Origin: SKZT01 sp964478625
GTDB taxonomy: Bacteria; Desulfobacterota; Desulfobacteria; Desulfobacterales; SKZT01
Assembly: GCA_964478625.1 (NCBI GenBank)
Contig: CAYZJH010000009.1
Span: forward strand, 23,542 to 87,541
DNA length: 64,000 bases
Direction: 5' to 3'
In this document: positions 53,913 through 62,170 of the stretch, piece by piece
Layout of the letters: each line of letters opens with the position of its first letter
Position numbering within the stretch: the stretch's first letter is position 1
Notes under the pieces: model-generated
Database searches by the model: none
What the model saw: the letters and a program-made list of their open reading frames with translations, nothing else
What the model was told of the DNA's origin: nothing
Program-made: the position numbers and the translations under genes

Positions 53913-54694
53913 TCAAAAGATTTCCAGAGGCAATAAAAACCCATCCGGTCGTAGGTTTCTGAAAGCTCTGTGAATTCATTTTCTCGAACGCCTGAAAATA
54001 CAACGGAACCGACAATGCCGCACAAACGCTCCATCTCAAAACGGAGATTGATGAGGGTAGGAAATCTAAGATTAGCGGTAATCAGATCAACAGGCGGCCT
54101 TAGATCCCGCAGATGACCCTCGTAAATTTCAAACCGATGGTCAAGATGGTTTAACCTTGCGTTTTTCACCGCTTCAGCCTTGGCGCAGGGATCGATATCC
54201 GTCGCCAGTGCACTGGATATCCCAAACCTGAGTGCCGTCAGTGCCAGCACTCCCGAACCAGTCCCGATATCAAGCATCAGGGTATTTTTTGCATTAGAAC
54301 ATAAGGAAGTCGTAGCTGCCAACACCTCTATTCCCCGAATGGACAACCGGGTGGTGGGATGGTCACCGGTTCCGAATGAGGCCCCTCGGTCAAGACAGAT
54401 CACAACGTCCCCATTTTCAGGCTTAAAGGAAAGGTTTGCCGGTTTGAGCACAACTCTTTCGGAAACCCTTACAGGCCTGTTGAATGATTTTTCCAGATAG
54501 GAATTCCCGAAATGATAGGTGTAGACAAGTTCACCTTCATCTGTCAGTTGCCTGATCATTTCCCGGATATGTTTCCTGTCGGTATTAAAGAGACTGAGCA
54601 TTCTTTTTTCTAAAAAAACAGGCGTTACTTTTTCTGTTTCCTGTTCCATGATATTCAAAATGGATTTTTTTAATACCAACGGGTTCATATGCAT
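53876..54694 (-). CDS. PrmA-like methyltransferase with winged-helix-like N-terminus
   Basis: SAM-dependent methyltransferase of the ribosomal-protein-L11 methyltransferase type, about 272 residues. The C-terminal half has LDRGASFGTGDHPTTRLS (PrmA motif FGTG-HPTT), SAM motif I LDIGTGSGVLALTALRFG and ITANLRFPTL (replacing the usual NILA). The N-terminal 85 residues lack PrmA's ferredoxin-like domain and instead look like a helix-turn-helix (KRMLSLFNTDRKHIREMIRQ, then LTDEGELVYTYHFG). The target may therefore differ from L11. Start ATG 54694 follows the upstream gene's stop by seven bases. The 3' end overlaps the HMG-CoA lyase gene by 37 bases, tail to tail. Confidence 0.82.
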   Translation of the reverse strand: MHMNPLVLKKSILNIMEQETEKVTPVFLEKRMLSLFNTDRKHIREMIRQLTDEGELVYTYHFGNSYLEKSFNRPVRVSERVVLKPANLSFKPENGDVVICLDRGASFGTGDHPTTRLSIRGIEVLAATTSLCSNAKNTLMLDIGTGSGVLALTALRFGISSALATDIDPCAKAEAVKNARLNHLDHRFEIYEGHLRDLRPPVDLITANLRFPTLINLRFEMERLCGIVGSVVFSGVRENEFTELSETYDRMGFYCLWKSFDHGWAGGVFVRK

Positions 54695-54701
54695 TTTTTG
54701 C

Positions 54702-56672
54702 TTAAAAAAGCTGAAGACGGGTTCGGTAAGCTTCAATAACTTCTTCAGGCTTATTGGTGGCTAAAAGATTTTTCATAATCCAGGAGGGTGCCCGATTATT
54801 GCGAACCATTTCATGAATTTGACGGATAATGTCCTTCCAAAAATCACCCTCCCCTTCCGTATCAAACAAGACCACAGGTACCGGTTCCATGATTGACAGT
54901 TTCATGTTGCACAGGGTAATTCCCAATTCCTCTAAAGATCCAAGTCCCCCGACATTAAATATCGGAAAAGAGGCAATCTCGAACCATTTTTGGCGACTGT
55001 GCCTGCAGGTGTCCTGAAATACCTGACAAAAATCGACTTCTCGAGTCATGGACTGGTCCGTGATGTCTAAAAAATTTGCTCCTGAAAGAATCCCCCTCTC
55101 CCTGGCAAACCTGTTGACACGCTCCATGACACCACTTCCCCCGCCGGTTAAAATGCCGATATTTTTCCCCCAAAAACCGACCAGTGCATCAAGAAGGTCC
55201 CCCAATCTTTTGTTACCGCTCGCTGAAAGGGACTTGTTGGACCCATAAAATGCAAAAAGCATGGATTTGTGAAAATCGGCAAATCTCTCGGGATCCACAA
55301 AGTAGCCTTTGCCATCGCGGATGGTGTGAACCATGAGGCAATCATTTAACGAAGATACCCAAAAAACATCAAGCCCGAACGCATGATATTCCAGCAAGCG
55401 TGCATGATCAAGCTGGGACAGAAAAGGACCGTGCTCGCAAGATGGTTCGGAAAAGTAGAGTGCACCAATTTTCCCCTCATAGGCCAAATTGATAATATCT
55501 CTGTGCTCCATCATATTGGGAAAATATTTCAACACTACTGCCGAAGCAGCACCATCGCATTTTTGTGCGATTTTGGAAGTCGCATAGATATGAGAACAAA
55601 TACTTGTCTGTGAAAAGTCCCTTCGAGCTGCCGTGCAGGATGCACTCCCGGCACGACAGGGTTCCGGCGGACCATTCATAACAATGGTGGCATTTTGGTA
55701 TCCTTCCGGCTCAGCGCAAGGCATGACCGCAACAGGTCGAGGAACATAGGTGCATGTAGTATTGGGCGATCCGATCATCCGCTTTTCAAGATCACGCATC
55801 TGCTCATAGGTATAGGGTTTACCACCTTTGGATGGGCGGAACCATTTCTTGCTCCTAGGATGGCTGGGGACTTTATAAATCTTTGCCGCTATGAGTGGAT
55901 TCACAATGGGGTGTTTGCTGTTATTGACAATTTCGAGATAAATACGGATTCCCCTGGTTTTTATCGGATCCAGAATGGTTGCCGACAGATGCTCTCCCAA
56001 TTCAGAACCGCTTTGCAAAACCACATAATGATCATTCAGATACATGGAACATGTGGTAATGACACCATCGCCGGAAGCTATATTCAACGCTTTGACTTCA
56101 TTTCGAATCTGATAGCGATTCAGAATTTCACGACCGTCTTTTCTGACAAGAATTCTTCCCAGCGTTTTCAGATCCAGATCATCCCTTAAACGATAAATTA
56201 CCTTGTGAGGAGCAATAACAATACTTCCATCACTGGAGATGGTCGTGGACGCCGGCAGTTTTAATTCAGCTTTGTCAATGGCCTCAAGAACCTGATCAGA
56301 GCTTAAAAGTGCATCAGGATCGCAAAAAATCAACCGTCCCACAGGGAGGCCTTCCGTAAAAAAACCCTGCAACATATCAAGAGACGGGTACCCTTTGATT
56401 GCCTGCCAGGCTTTTAGGGTGAGGGTAATAACGTCTTTATCCAAATACCGGGCCGTGGGAGTCTCGCTGGTAATTTGAACCCCAAGGCGAGCAATACGGG
56501 ATCTTTCGCTGAAAATAAGGTGGTGAGGATTTTCTTTCAGATGATCAATCAGCCTTCCGGAAAGTTTAAAAGAGGCATAAAAGGATAGATACCTGTCATT
56601 TTTTTCCAGAACTTTGGTTATAGTTCCGTCATTAGTCTGCAGCAGCCCGCGAAACAAGTGGTTGTTTTGCAT
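54702..56672 (-). CDS. Large protein with C-terminal LOG-family domain
   Basis: 656 residues, cytoplasmic. The C-terminal third (about 470-650) is a LOG (lonely guy)/TIGR00725-like Rossmann domain with ILTGGGSGVMERVNRFARERG and the motif NVGGLGSLEELGITLCNMKL in place of PGGxGTxxE; members are nucleotide 5'-monophosphate phosphoribohydrolases. The N-terminal 450 residues match no family I know: beta-rich to about 260, then a cysteine-rich section (STTCTYVPRPVAVMPCAEPE-like, with CRAGSASCTAARRDF and CEHGPFL). It starts next to traB (13 bases) and precedes the PrmA-like gene, forming a three-gene minus-strand unit. Confidence 0.8.
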   Translation of the reverse strand: MQNNHLFRGLLQTNDGTITKVLEKNDRYLSFYASFKLSGRLIDHLKENPHHLIFSERSRIARLGVQITSETPTARYLDKDVITLTLKAWQAIKGYPSLDMLQGFFTEGLPVGRLIFCDPDALLSSDQVLEAIDKAELKLPASTTISSDGSIVIAPHKVIYRLRDDLDLKTLGRILVRKDGREILNRYQIRNEVKALNIASGDGVITTCSMYLNDHYVVLQSGSELGEHLSATILDPIKTRGIRIYLEIVNNSKHPIVNPLIAAKIYKVPSHPRSKKWFRPSKGGKPYTYEQMRDLEKRMIGSPNTTCTYVPRPVAVMPCAEPEGYQNATIVMNGPPEPCRAGSASCTAARRDFSQTSICSHIYATSKIAQKCDGAASAVVLKYFPNMMEHRDIINLAYEGKIGALYFSEPSCEHGPFLSQLDHARLLEYHAFGLDVFWVSSLNDCLMVHTIRDGKGYFVDPERFADFHKSMLFAFYGSNKSLSASGNKRLGDLLDALVGFWGKNIGILTGGGSGVMERVNRFARERGILSGANFLDITDQSMTREVDFCQVFQDTCRHSRQKWFEIASFPIFNVGGLGSLEELGITLCNMKLSIMEPVPVVLFDTEGEGDFWKDIIRQIHEMVRNNRAPSWIMKNLLATNKPEEVIEAYRTRLQLF

Positions 56673-56685
56673 CTAATAAACCGTT

Positions 56686-57855
56686 TTACAGAACTTTAAG
56701 CATCAGCGGAACAGCAACCATTGTTCCCAGGGTGCTTCCTAAATTAGTAAAAACAACCACCAGCAATATTCGAGTCACATTATTTTTCCAAAAACCTTTA
56801 ACCGTTAAAATATCGTCGTGAAGATTTTCAAGATCTTTAACTTTGGGTTTTCTGGAAAACGCCTCAACAAGGCCGGAAACCCATCCTGCCGCAATCATGG
56901 GATTTAAGGATGTCAAAGGGGCAGCCAAAACAGACGACAATATGGTATACGGATGAGCCATGGCAATTAAGGCTCCAAGCCCCGCAAGAATCCCATTGGC
57001 CATGATCCATAAGAAGACCATGTTGGATCCGGCATCCGTACCTCCCCGGGAAAACCCATATAAAAACAAGGCAATGATCCCTGCCGGAATAATCCATTTA
57101 ATGGCGGGTATCAACTTTTTTGGAGGGGGAATCCTTTCGAGTTCCTCTAATTCAATTTCTTTTTCCCAGTTTTTTTTGATTCCGGCCACATGCCCCGCAC
57201 CTACCACAGCCAGAATCTTTTTCCCTGGCGCCTGGCGAATTTTTTGGGACAGATACATATCCCTTTCATCAATGAGAATATTTTTCAAGACCGGAAGAGA
57301 ATTCCCGACCTCTGCCAGAAGCGACTCCAAGATATCCTCCTGCTTCATGCGCTCAATATCTTCCTCTTTAATATCATCCACCTGACCAAGAGAAAGCATC
57401 AGGTTAAAAATAAGCTTTAACTTACCCCATAGTCCCATGGCATTCCAGGTACGAGATAAAGTGACCCGGATATCGCGATCCACAAGCTCAATTTTCGCTC
57501 CAGTATCATCAGCCGACTTGATTGCCTGAATCATTTCCTGCCCGGGATTAATATCAAGCTTTTGGGCAATTCGTTTTTGAAATGAGGCCAAAAGAAGGTT
57601 CGTCAAAAGCAGGAACGCTTTTTTCTCTTTGATCACCTTGATAATATCCATATCAAGCCAGCGATCCTTCTGACGAATGGACTGGTATCGCGACTGGCAC
57701 AACTCCACGCACACCGTATCGGGCTTTTCTTCGTTTATGATAGAGGCTACTTTTTCGGCACTTTCCCTGGAGACATGAGCTGTTCCCAGGATTATGAATT
57801 CTTTTTCACCCAGGGTTAACCGGTGAACCATATTGGGGTTGTTTGTGTTTTCCAT
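56686..57855 (-). CDS. TraB-family protein
   Basis: TraB/GumN-type protein of the pheromone-shutdown TraB group (TIGR00261), 389 residues. The N-terminal soluble domain holds IILGTAHVSRESAEKV (GxxH, about 21-36), TVCVELCQSRYQSI (about 48-61, conserved E and R) and ILAVVGAGHVAGIKKNW (about 213-229), the conserved putative metalloprotease-like residues. The C-terminal 150 residues have four hydrophobic helices (IKWIIPAGIIALFLYGFS onward). Its molecular function is not established. First gene of a minus-strand unit, divergent from the AAA ATPase gene by 84 bases. Confidence 0.88.
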   Translation of the reverse strand: MENTNNPNMVHRLTLGEKEFIILGTAHVSRESAEKVASIINEEKPDTVCVELCQSRYQSIRQKDRWLDMDIIKVIKEKKAFLLLTNLLLASFQKRIAQKLDINPGQEMIQAIKSADDTGAKIELVDRDIRVTLSRTWNAMGLWGKLKLIFNLMLSLGQVDDIKEEDIERMKQEDILESLLAEVGNSLPVLKNILIDERDMYLSQKIRQAPGKKILAVVGAGHVAGIKKNWEKEIELEELERIPPPKKLIPAIKWIIPAGIIALFLYGFSRGGTDAGSNMVFLWIMANGILAGLGALIAMAHPYTILSSVLAAPLTSLNPMIAAGWVSGLVEAFSRKPKVKDLENLHDDILTVKGFWKNNVTRILLVVVFTNLGSTLGTMVAVPLMLKVL

Positions 57856-57939
57856 TCGTTATATATTCTCCTTATATAATCGATAAATTAGCAGCTAAGT
57901 ATATGGTTTTTATTTTTTATTAGCAACCTGAAAAAGCGG

Positions 57940-58767
57940 ATGAGAATCATAATGAAAGAATCAAGGGCCGTGGACTCTGAAAGAGATACCGTCAGCCAAA
58001 AACCTTATTATCTGGAAACAGGAAACGAAGTCGGGTTATTTGAGGCTGCCTATGATGGCAAACTGCCGGTAATGCTCAAAGGTCCGACCGGATGCGGAAA
58101 GACCCGTTTTGTGGAATATATGGCTTATCGTTTGAAACGTCCGCTGGTGACCGTATCCTGTCATGAAGATCTTTTTGCATCCGACCTGATCGGACGATTT
58201 CTTTTAAAAAATGATGAAACGGTTTGGAATGACGGTCCACTGACACGGGCGGTTCGAATTGGAGCCATATGTTATCTGGATGAAATCGTTGAAGCCAGGA
58301 AAGACACCACCGTCGTGATTCATCCTTTGAGTGACGACCGCAGAATTCTGGTCATTGAAAAAAAAGGAGAGGTAATTCCGGCTCATCCGGATTTTATTCT
58401 GGTTATTTCTTACAATCCCGGATATCAATCCGTTCTGAAAGATCTTAAACAAAGTACCCGTCAGCGATTCGTCTCTCTTGAGTTCAAATATCCGGCCCCG
58501 GAAAAAGAGGCGGAAATTGTTGCCCATGAGGGAAAGGTCGACATGGAAACCGCACGGCGTCTGGTCACTTTGGCGGAAAAAATCAGAAATATTCGGGAAC
58601 ACGGTTTTACCGAAGGTGCAAGTACCCGTCTCTTAATCTATGCAGCCCAGCTGATCCGACGAAATATCGACCCGATCAGTGCCTGCAGATCGGCGGTGTG
58701 CCTTCCGCTCACAGACGATAATCGCCTTCAGGAAACCCTGAATGATCTGATTCAAGATCTTTTTTAA
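57940..58767 (+). CDS. AAA+ ATPase, CbbQ/NirQ/NorQ (MoxR) type
   Basis: 275-residue ATPase of the MoxR AAA+ group, CbbQ/NorQ/GpvN clade, which with a VWA-domain partner remodels or activates metalloenzymes. Walker A GPTGCGKTRFVEYMA (about 48-62), Walker B AICYLDEIVEARKD (about 110-123), sensor LVISYNPGYQS (about 155-165) and FTEGASTRLLIYAAQLI (sensor 2, about 222-238). The usual VWA gene (CbbO/NorD) is missing here; the next gene encodes a membrane protein. Start ATG 57940, or in-phase ATG 57952; neither has a strong ribosome binding site. Confidence 0.9.
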   Translation: MRIIMKESRAVDSERDTVSQKPYYLETGNEVGLFEAAYDGKLPVMLKGPTGCGKTRFVEYMAYRLKRPLVTVSCHEDLFASDLIGRFLLKNDETVWNDGPLTRAVRIGAICYLDEIVEARKDTTVVIHPLSDDRRILVIEKKGEVIPAHPDFILVISYNPGYQSVLKDLKQSTRQRFVSLEFKYPAPEKEAEIVAHEGKVDMETARRLVTLAEKIRNIREHGFTEGASTRLLIYAAQLIRRNIDPISACRSAVCLPLTDDNRLQETLNDLIQDLF

Positions 58768-58805
58768 GACAACACCATTTTGGAAGATAAACAAGGAATA
58801 GGATC

Positions 58806-59588
58806 ATGACTACACCCAGGGATTTGAAATCAATCATACGGGAGCATAAAACACTTTTCATTATTATTGCAGTTATCCTTTTTCTATTGGAACTCCAGAT
58901 TTTTGCCGTGGCAGCTATGAAATCCGGTCGAAAATCTTTAATGCAAATTCTTGATGATAACGGTAATGTGATCCATGAAACCGACGGGAAAAATTTAAGC
59001 GATTTTAATAAGTATTATTTTGAAAAGACTTTTGGGCCGTTGGAACAATACCAGGTTCGGTTGGAAACCCGTGAATATCCGTTCCCGTTTCGGGCCTGGT
59101 TTGTCGCAGCAGTGGGTATACCGGTTGGGATCGTGCTTCTTTTCAGCTTTGTGGTCAAATCGTATATTGCGTTGTTTTATGGAAATGAGACTTCACAGGA
59201 TTCATTAAATCCAAATGCCCAAACCGGTGAAAGCCGGTTTGAAATAATCCTGTCCCGAATCAGTCGCTTCAATATATTTACCATCGGTTTTTTAATATTC
59301 CTGGCCGTATTTGCATATTGGGTCATTCCCAACCTGATTACATTTCTGGGAAAAACCGGCATAGAAACATTATCCCAGTACAAGATATTTTTTATCAGTG
59401 CAGTCGCTATCTTTCTGGCCATAGTGGTCTGGGTGATCTATCTTCGCTACCGACTTGCGGTGAAAAGTATCGAAAGCCGCACAGAAATCGAAAAACAGAG
59501 AATTCAGTTGGAAATAGTCGATCGGATGTCGCCCACTCCACGGATAGAATACCATGGAAAAGGGGAAAACGATGCCAACCAGACCTGA
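58806..59588 (+). CDS. Uncharacterised four-helix membrane protein
   Basis: 260 residues, no family recognised. Predicted membrane helices by hydrophobicity: about 16-37, 95-117, 155-176 and 188-210. A periplasmic-side segment between helices 1 and 2 (about 40-92) is polar and contains DDNGNVIHETDG; the C-terminus (about 211-260) is a charged coiled-coil-like helix (SIESRTEIEKQRIQLEIVDR). It starts 38 bases after the AAA ATPase with an AAGGA ribosome binding site, so the pair is probably an operon and the protein may be the client or anchor of the ATPase (inference). Confidence 0.8.
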   Translation: MTTPRDLKSIIREHKTLFIIIAVILFLLELQIFAVAAMKSGRKSLMQILDDNGNVIHETDGKNLSDFNKYYFEKTFGPLEQYQVRLETREYPFPFRAWFVAAVGIPVGIVLLFSFVVKSYIALFYGNETSQDSLNPNAQTGESRFEIILSRISRFNIFTIGFLIFLAVFAYWVIPNLITFLGKTGIETLSQYKIFFISAVAIFLAIVVWVIYLRYRLAVKSIESRTEIEKQRIQLEIVDRMSPTPRIEYHGKGENDANQT

Positions 59589-60044
59589 TAAGTTCTGTAA
59601 TAATTGTATGGTGGCTCTAACAGTGTTGATTTACACGCTTTAATGTCTTGTTTAATATACTTTCCCAACATAAGCGATTAGGTATAAAAGGTTTTAGAGA
59701 TTAGCTCAATATTTTTAAAAGAAAATAGAAGGTTAATCGCGTAACCTGCCTTGGGGAAAAGATGTCAGACCAAAACCTCTGATGGTTCAAATAAACCAAT
59801 TATGCCCGAGGCTTTTCCCTTTGTCAGGTGATCACCCCTTATATTGAGTTCAATTTCCTGAATCTTTTATAACTGATATCATTTACATCATAAAAACAAT
59901 CCCTATTGTTAAAATTCTCATGATTTGCAAATGCAAGAATTCTTCAGTTAAAAGCCCTAAAAATTTCTCGACATTACCATAGATCGGTAGTCTTAAAAAT
60001 TTGCCGTCCAAGTTTCCGACATTTAACTAGGGATAGTGAAAAAC
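59589..60044. other. Noncoding AT-rich region before the group II intron fragment
   Basis: About 455 bases without a gene. It contains a nested hairpin at 59754-59819: GGGAAAAG/CTTTTCCC, CCTC/GAGG and TGGTT/AACCA pair in order around a small loop. Between 59880 and 60044 the sequence is unremarkable. This stretch marks the boundary between core genes and the mobile region; it may be remnant DNA from a mobile element. Confidence 0.4.
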
Positions 60045-60657
60045 AACAATGATACAATTCCCTAAAAAAAGTCTTCGGCTCGGCCTATCCCTATCTTCCG
60101 CCTTTCGGCATTGGAGTGCCTCACTAGCTTTGCCTGCTCAAGTACCTACTATGCCCTCTGCTGACTCCTGTATGCCGATCGACACGATCTCTCGTATCTC
60201 AGTCCAATTCGGGCTCCAGGTCAAACTTTGTCTTCTCTGTTTCCGGCTGGTTTTCCGCCGGTGCCACAATATTTCGACCATACCTTCAAATCAGACACCA
60301 TACAGGTCTCCCGGGGTAAGACACAGAGCTTTCAACGCGTAATCGCCGGATTTATAAAACACATCCCATTTGCGGATGGAGGGCTTTGCAGTCACATGCC
60401 CGCTCGCCCCGGATGTACCACACCTCGTATCCGGTTACTGTTGCCCGGATCAGGTCCGGGACAGGCTCTGTCCCGCGTTTTTGGATTGGGGTTGGCCGCT
60501 CCTTCCAGTCGCTTTCGCCTTCGGCTCACCTTCCGCTTCGCTCCGCCTTCAGAACCCACCTCACGATGACGCCCTTGCCCTTCTCCTAACCTTCGGCTCC
60601 GCCAATACCTGGCGTTAGGACTCTCACCTCACCAGTTCTGTGCCATGCCCGGCACAC
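60045..60657 (-). mobile_element. Group II intron, 5' fragment without reverse transcriptase
   Basis: Read on the minus strand, the sequence begins GTGTGCCGGGCATGGCACAG at 60657, matching the 5' end of bacterial group II introns (GTGYG). It continues through a typical domain I: GTGAGAGTCC, CAAGGGCGTCATCGTGAGG and TCTGAAGG. It ends with GGAGTCAGCAGAGGGCATAG and GGCGGAAGATAGGG, a block usually found just before the intron-encoded reverse transcriptase. No reverse transcriptase frame and no domain V/VI hairpin follow; ordinary AT-rich DNA does. It is therefore a 3'-truncated relic. Plus-strand open frames across it are shadows. The exact 5' boundary could be 60657 or 60659, and the 3' edge is approximate. 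Confidence 0.75.
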
Positions 60658-60767
60658 ACGTTTAGGCTGCGCGGCACCAGCGTTAAAGTGTTCGGTTCTA
60701 TTCGCAGCATTGTCCCGGCGTCCGTCACAAGCCGGTGGTTCGGCGATCTGAGCCTTCGTTCATCGTG

Positions 60768-61004
60768 TTAAGAGAAATAAACTCCTAAAAAATCTTCTCT
60801 TGATATTTTAGATTGGGTAAGAATCGTTCTTAAAGTCGACTATTTTAGGACCGGATGATTCAGAATCGTCAGCGGTGTACGTGTGCCATCAGGATTCTCC
60901 TTCAGCATGGCAATGTGATTCCCTTCCCGGATCAACCGAAATCCAAGTCGCTACAAAGTGGTTATGGCTTTGCGAAGCGAAGCATCTGCCGGAAATATTG
61001 TCAT
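60768..61004 (-). pseudogene. hicA: HicA-type toxin, two in-frame amber codons
   Basis: A 79-codon frame starting at ATG 61004, overlapping the hicB stop by four bases (ATGA). The translation is HicA-like (YcfA mRNA interferase, dsRBD-like fold): RLGFRLIREGNHIAMLKENP with the catalytic histidine, then GTRTPLTILNH. Two TAG codons interrupt it: codon 18 (60951-60953), where family members have a residue before RLGF, and codon 55 (60840-60842). Each could arise from CAG or AAG by one change. The frame otherwise runs cleanly to TAA at 60768. Likely inactive. Confidence 0.75.
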
Positions 61005-61228
61005 CAAACAGCCACCTGAGCTTCAGCTATGAACGCTTCAAGAACAGGTGGATCGGAATCGATTTCGTTTAATCCAAAAGTTTCGATATGAAATTTAATG
61101 GCTGATTTGACATCCTCCAAGGCTGATTCATATGAGTCGCCCTGGCCCACGACTACCCCTTTCAAACCGAGCGGATAGGCAACGTACGTGTCAGGAGGTT
61201 TTTCAACAATTATTTTAAATTGTTTCAT
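61004..61228 (-). CDS. hicB: HicB-family antitoxin
   Basis: 74-residue antitoxin of the HicB family (partial RNase H fold): FKIIVEKPPDTYVAYPLGLKG, GQGDSYESALEDVKSAIKFH and a short acidic C-terminus. It lacks a DNA-binding C-terminal domain, as many short HicB proteins do. Its partner hicA lies immediately downstream (ATGA overlap) and is broken by nonsense codons, whereas hicB is intact. Ribosome binding site GGAG before ATG 61228. Part of the putative cassette array. Confidence 0.85.
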   Translation of the reverse strand: MKQFKIIVEKPPDTYVAYPLGLKGVVVGQGDSYESALEDVKSAIKFHIETFGLNEIDSDPPVLEAFIAEAQVAV

Positions 61229-61315
61229 ATTTTAACTCCAACACTCAGATTTTCATCAATGGTAAGCATTTTATCATATATTTAAAACCCATGCGAATAA
61301 ATGGCCATGCATGCC

Positions 61316-61374
61316 GCCGAACGCTTGGCTTGAAGGGCGCGTGCTTTTGGCGCGTCCCTCTCAAAGCGTTGCTG
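61316..61374 (-). repeat. attC-like palindrome between CGGC and hicB cassettes
   Basis: Imperfect 59-bp palindrome. On the minus strand it runs from CAGCAAC (61374-61368) to GTTCGGC (61322-61316); AACGCTT and AAGCGTT pair at the ends, and inner arms GAGGG-A-CGCG and CGCG-CCCTTC pair with one unpaired A. AAC...GTT ends plus an extrahelical base are the layout of integron attC sites. Confidence 0.6.
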
Positions 61375-61400
61375 GACGGGAATAAGTACCTATTTTGAGA

Positions 61401-61859
61401 TCAATTATCCTTTTTCGTTTTTATCCTTTTTTTTATAACGTCATTCATATCTTGAGGGATAGAAACAGTTGGGCATAAAAGCTCTTTCACCTCTCCTTGA
61501 AAGACTGTTTTATCCCTTGGTGTATGAGTACCATGGATAATTTCCAGCTCAGGATAATTTTCCCGGACTATTTTATCGTATTTGTTTATAAATGGGCAAA
61601 GTGCGGTCATGCAGTAGGAAAAGTGCAATGCATCGACTCTGTAATCAACTAAAGCCTTAACTCTTTTTAAAATCTTTTCAGGAGCTGCAAGAGTTGGACA
61701 CCCCGAACAATTTATTATGCCAATTAGATCAAGCTGATTTTCATTGCTGTATCTCTCAAACAAGCCTCTTCTTTTTCTCATATCGGCGAGACATGCGACA
61801 GATGCGCAGTTTGTATCCTGTGTACAATTTGAGCACGTTAAAATTCCTATTCTTGCCAT
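61401..61859 (-). CDS. CGGC-domain cysteine-rich protein
   Basis: 152-residue protein of the CGGC-domain family (putative metal-binding). Cysteine clusters: LTCSNCTQDTNCASVACLAD near the N-terminus, INCSGCPTL at about 51-59 and HFSYCMTALCPF at about 82-93. The protein is typically encoded by anaerobes and its function is unknown; a redox or metal role is inferred from the cysteines. Start ATG 61859 (MARIGILTC) has AAGGAG eight bases upstream; an in-phase upstream ATG (61877) does not. It lies between two attC-like palindromes, so is a single-gene cassette. Confidence 0.85.
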   Translation of the reverse strand: MARIGILTCSNCTQDTNCASVACLADMRKRRGLFERYSNENQLDLIGIINCSGCPTLAAPEKILKRVKALVDYRVDALHFSYCMTALCPFINKYDKIVRENYPELEIIHGTHTPRDKTVFQGEVKELLCPTVSIPQDMNDVIKKRIKTKKDN

Positions 61860-61872
61860 TTTGCAGTCTCCT

Positions 61873-61959
61873 TCCAACGCTGGAATTGAGTGGCGCGGCT
61901 ACTGATGATCGTGAAAAAGTAATAACATAATCCGCGTCCACTCAAATGACCTGTTCGCC
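61873..61959 (-). repeat. attC-like palindrome between brnA and CGGC cassettes
   Basis: 87-bp imperfect palindrome. On the minus strand it begins GGCGAAC (61959-61953) and ends CGTTGG (61879-61874); TTGAGTGG-A-CGCGG pairs with CCGCG-CCACTCAA leaving one unpaired A, around a variable loop of about 33 bases. Same architecture as the palindrome at 61316. Confidence 0.6.
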
Positions 61960-61967
61960 GAAGGCGA

Positions 61968-62168
61968 TTATTCCATTGCCTCAGCGATCTTTATATCCCA
62001 CCTGAGCAAGTCGTTCACGACTGAGGATCGATCAATTCCTTTCTTTAAAGCGATTTTCTCGACAAAGGCTGAAACTTCTTCATCAAGATAAATGGGAATG
62101 TTAAGTTTCATATCTGGTCGAAAAAACTTGCCTCTTTCACCTTTCGAGAAATCGTATTCTTTTCCCAT
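61968..62168 (-). CDS. brnA: BrnA-type antitoxin (ribbon-helix-helix)
   Basis: 66-residue ribbon-helix-helix antitoxin. The RHH core is MKLNIPIYLDEEVSAFVEKI and KKGIDRSSVVNDLLRWDIKI, with an acidic, aromatic N-terminal lead (YDFSKGERGKFF) typical of BrnA. It starts two bases after the stop of brnT. BrnA normally neutralises the BrnT ribonuclease and represses the operon; here the toxin gene is interrupted twice and the antitoxin is intact. Confidence 0.82.
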   Translation of the reverse strand: MGKEYDFSKGERGKFFRPDMKLNIPIYLDEEVSAFVEKIALKKGIDRSSVVNDLLRWDIKIAEAME

Positions 62169-62170
62169 TT

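Noticed and set aside
60049..60619. Several overlapping plus-strand open frames
   Set aside because: They lie antisense to the group II intron fragment, whose structured GC-rich RNA sequence creates long open frames by chance.
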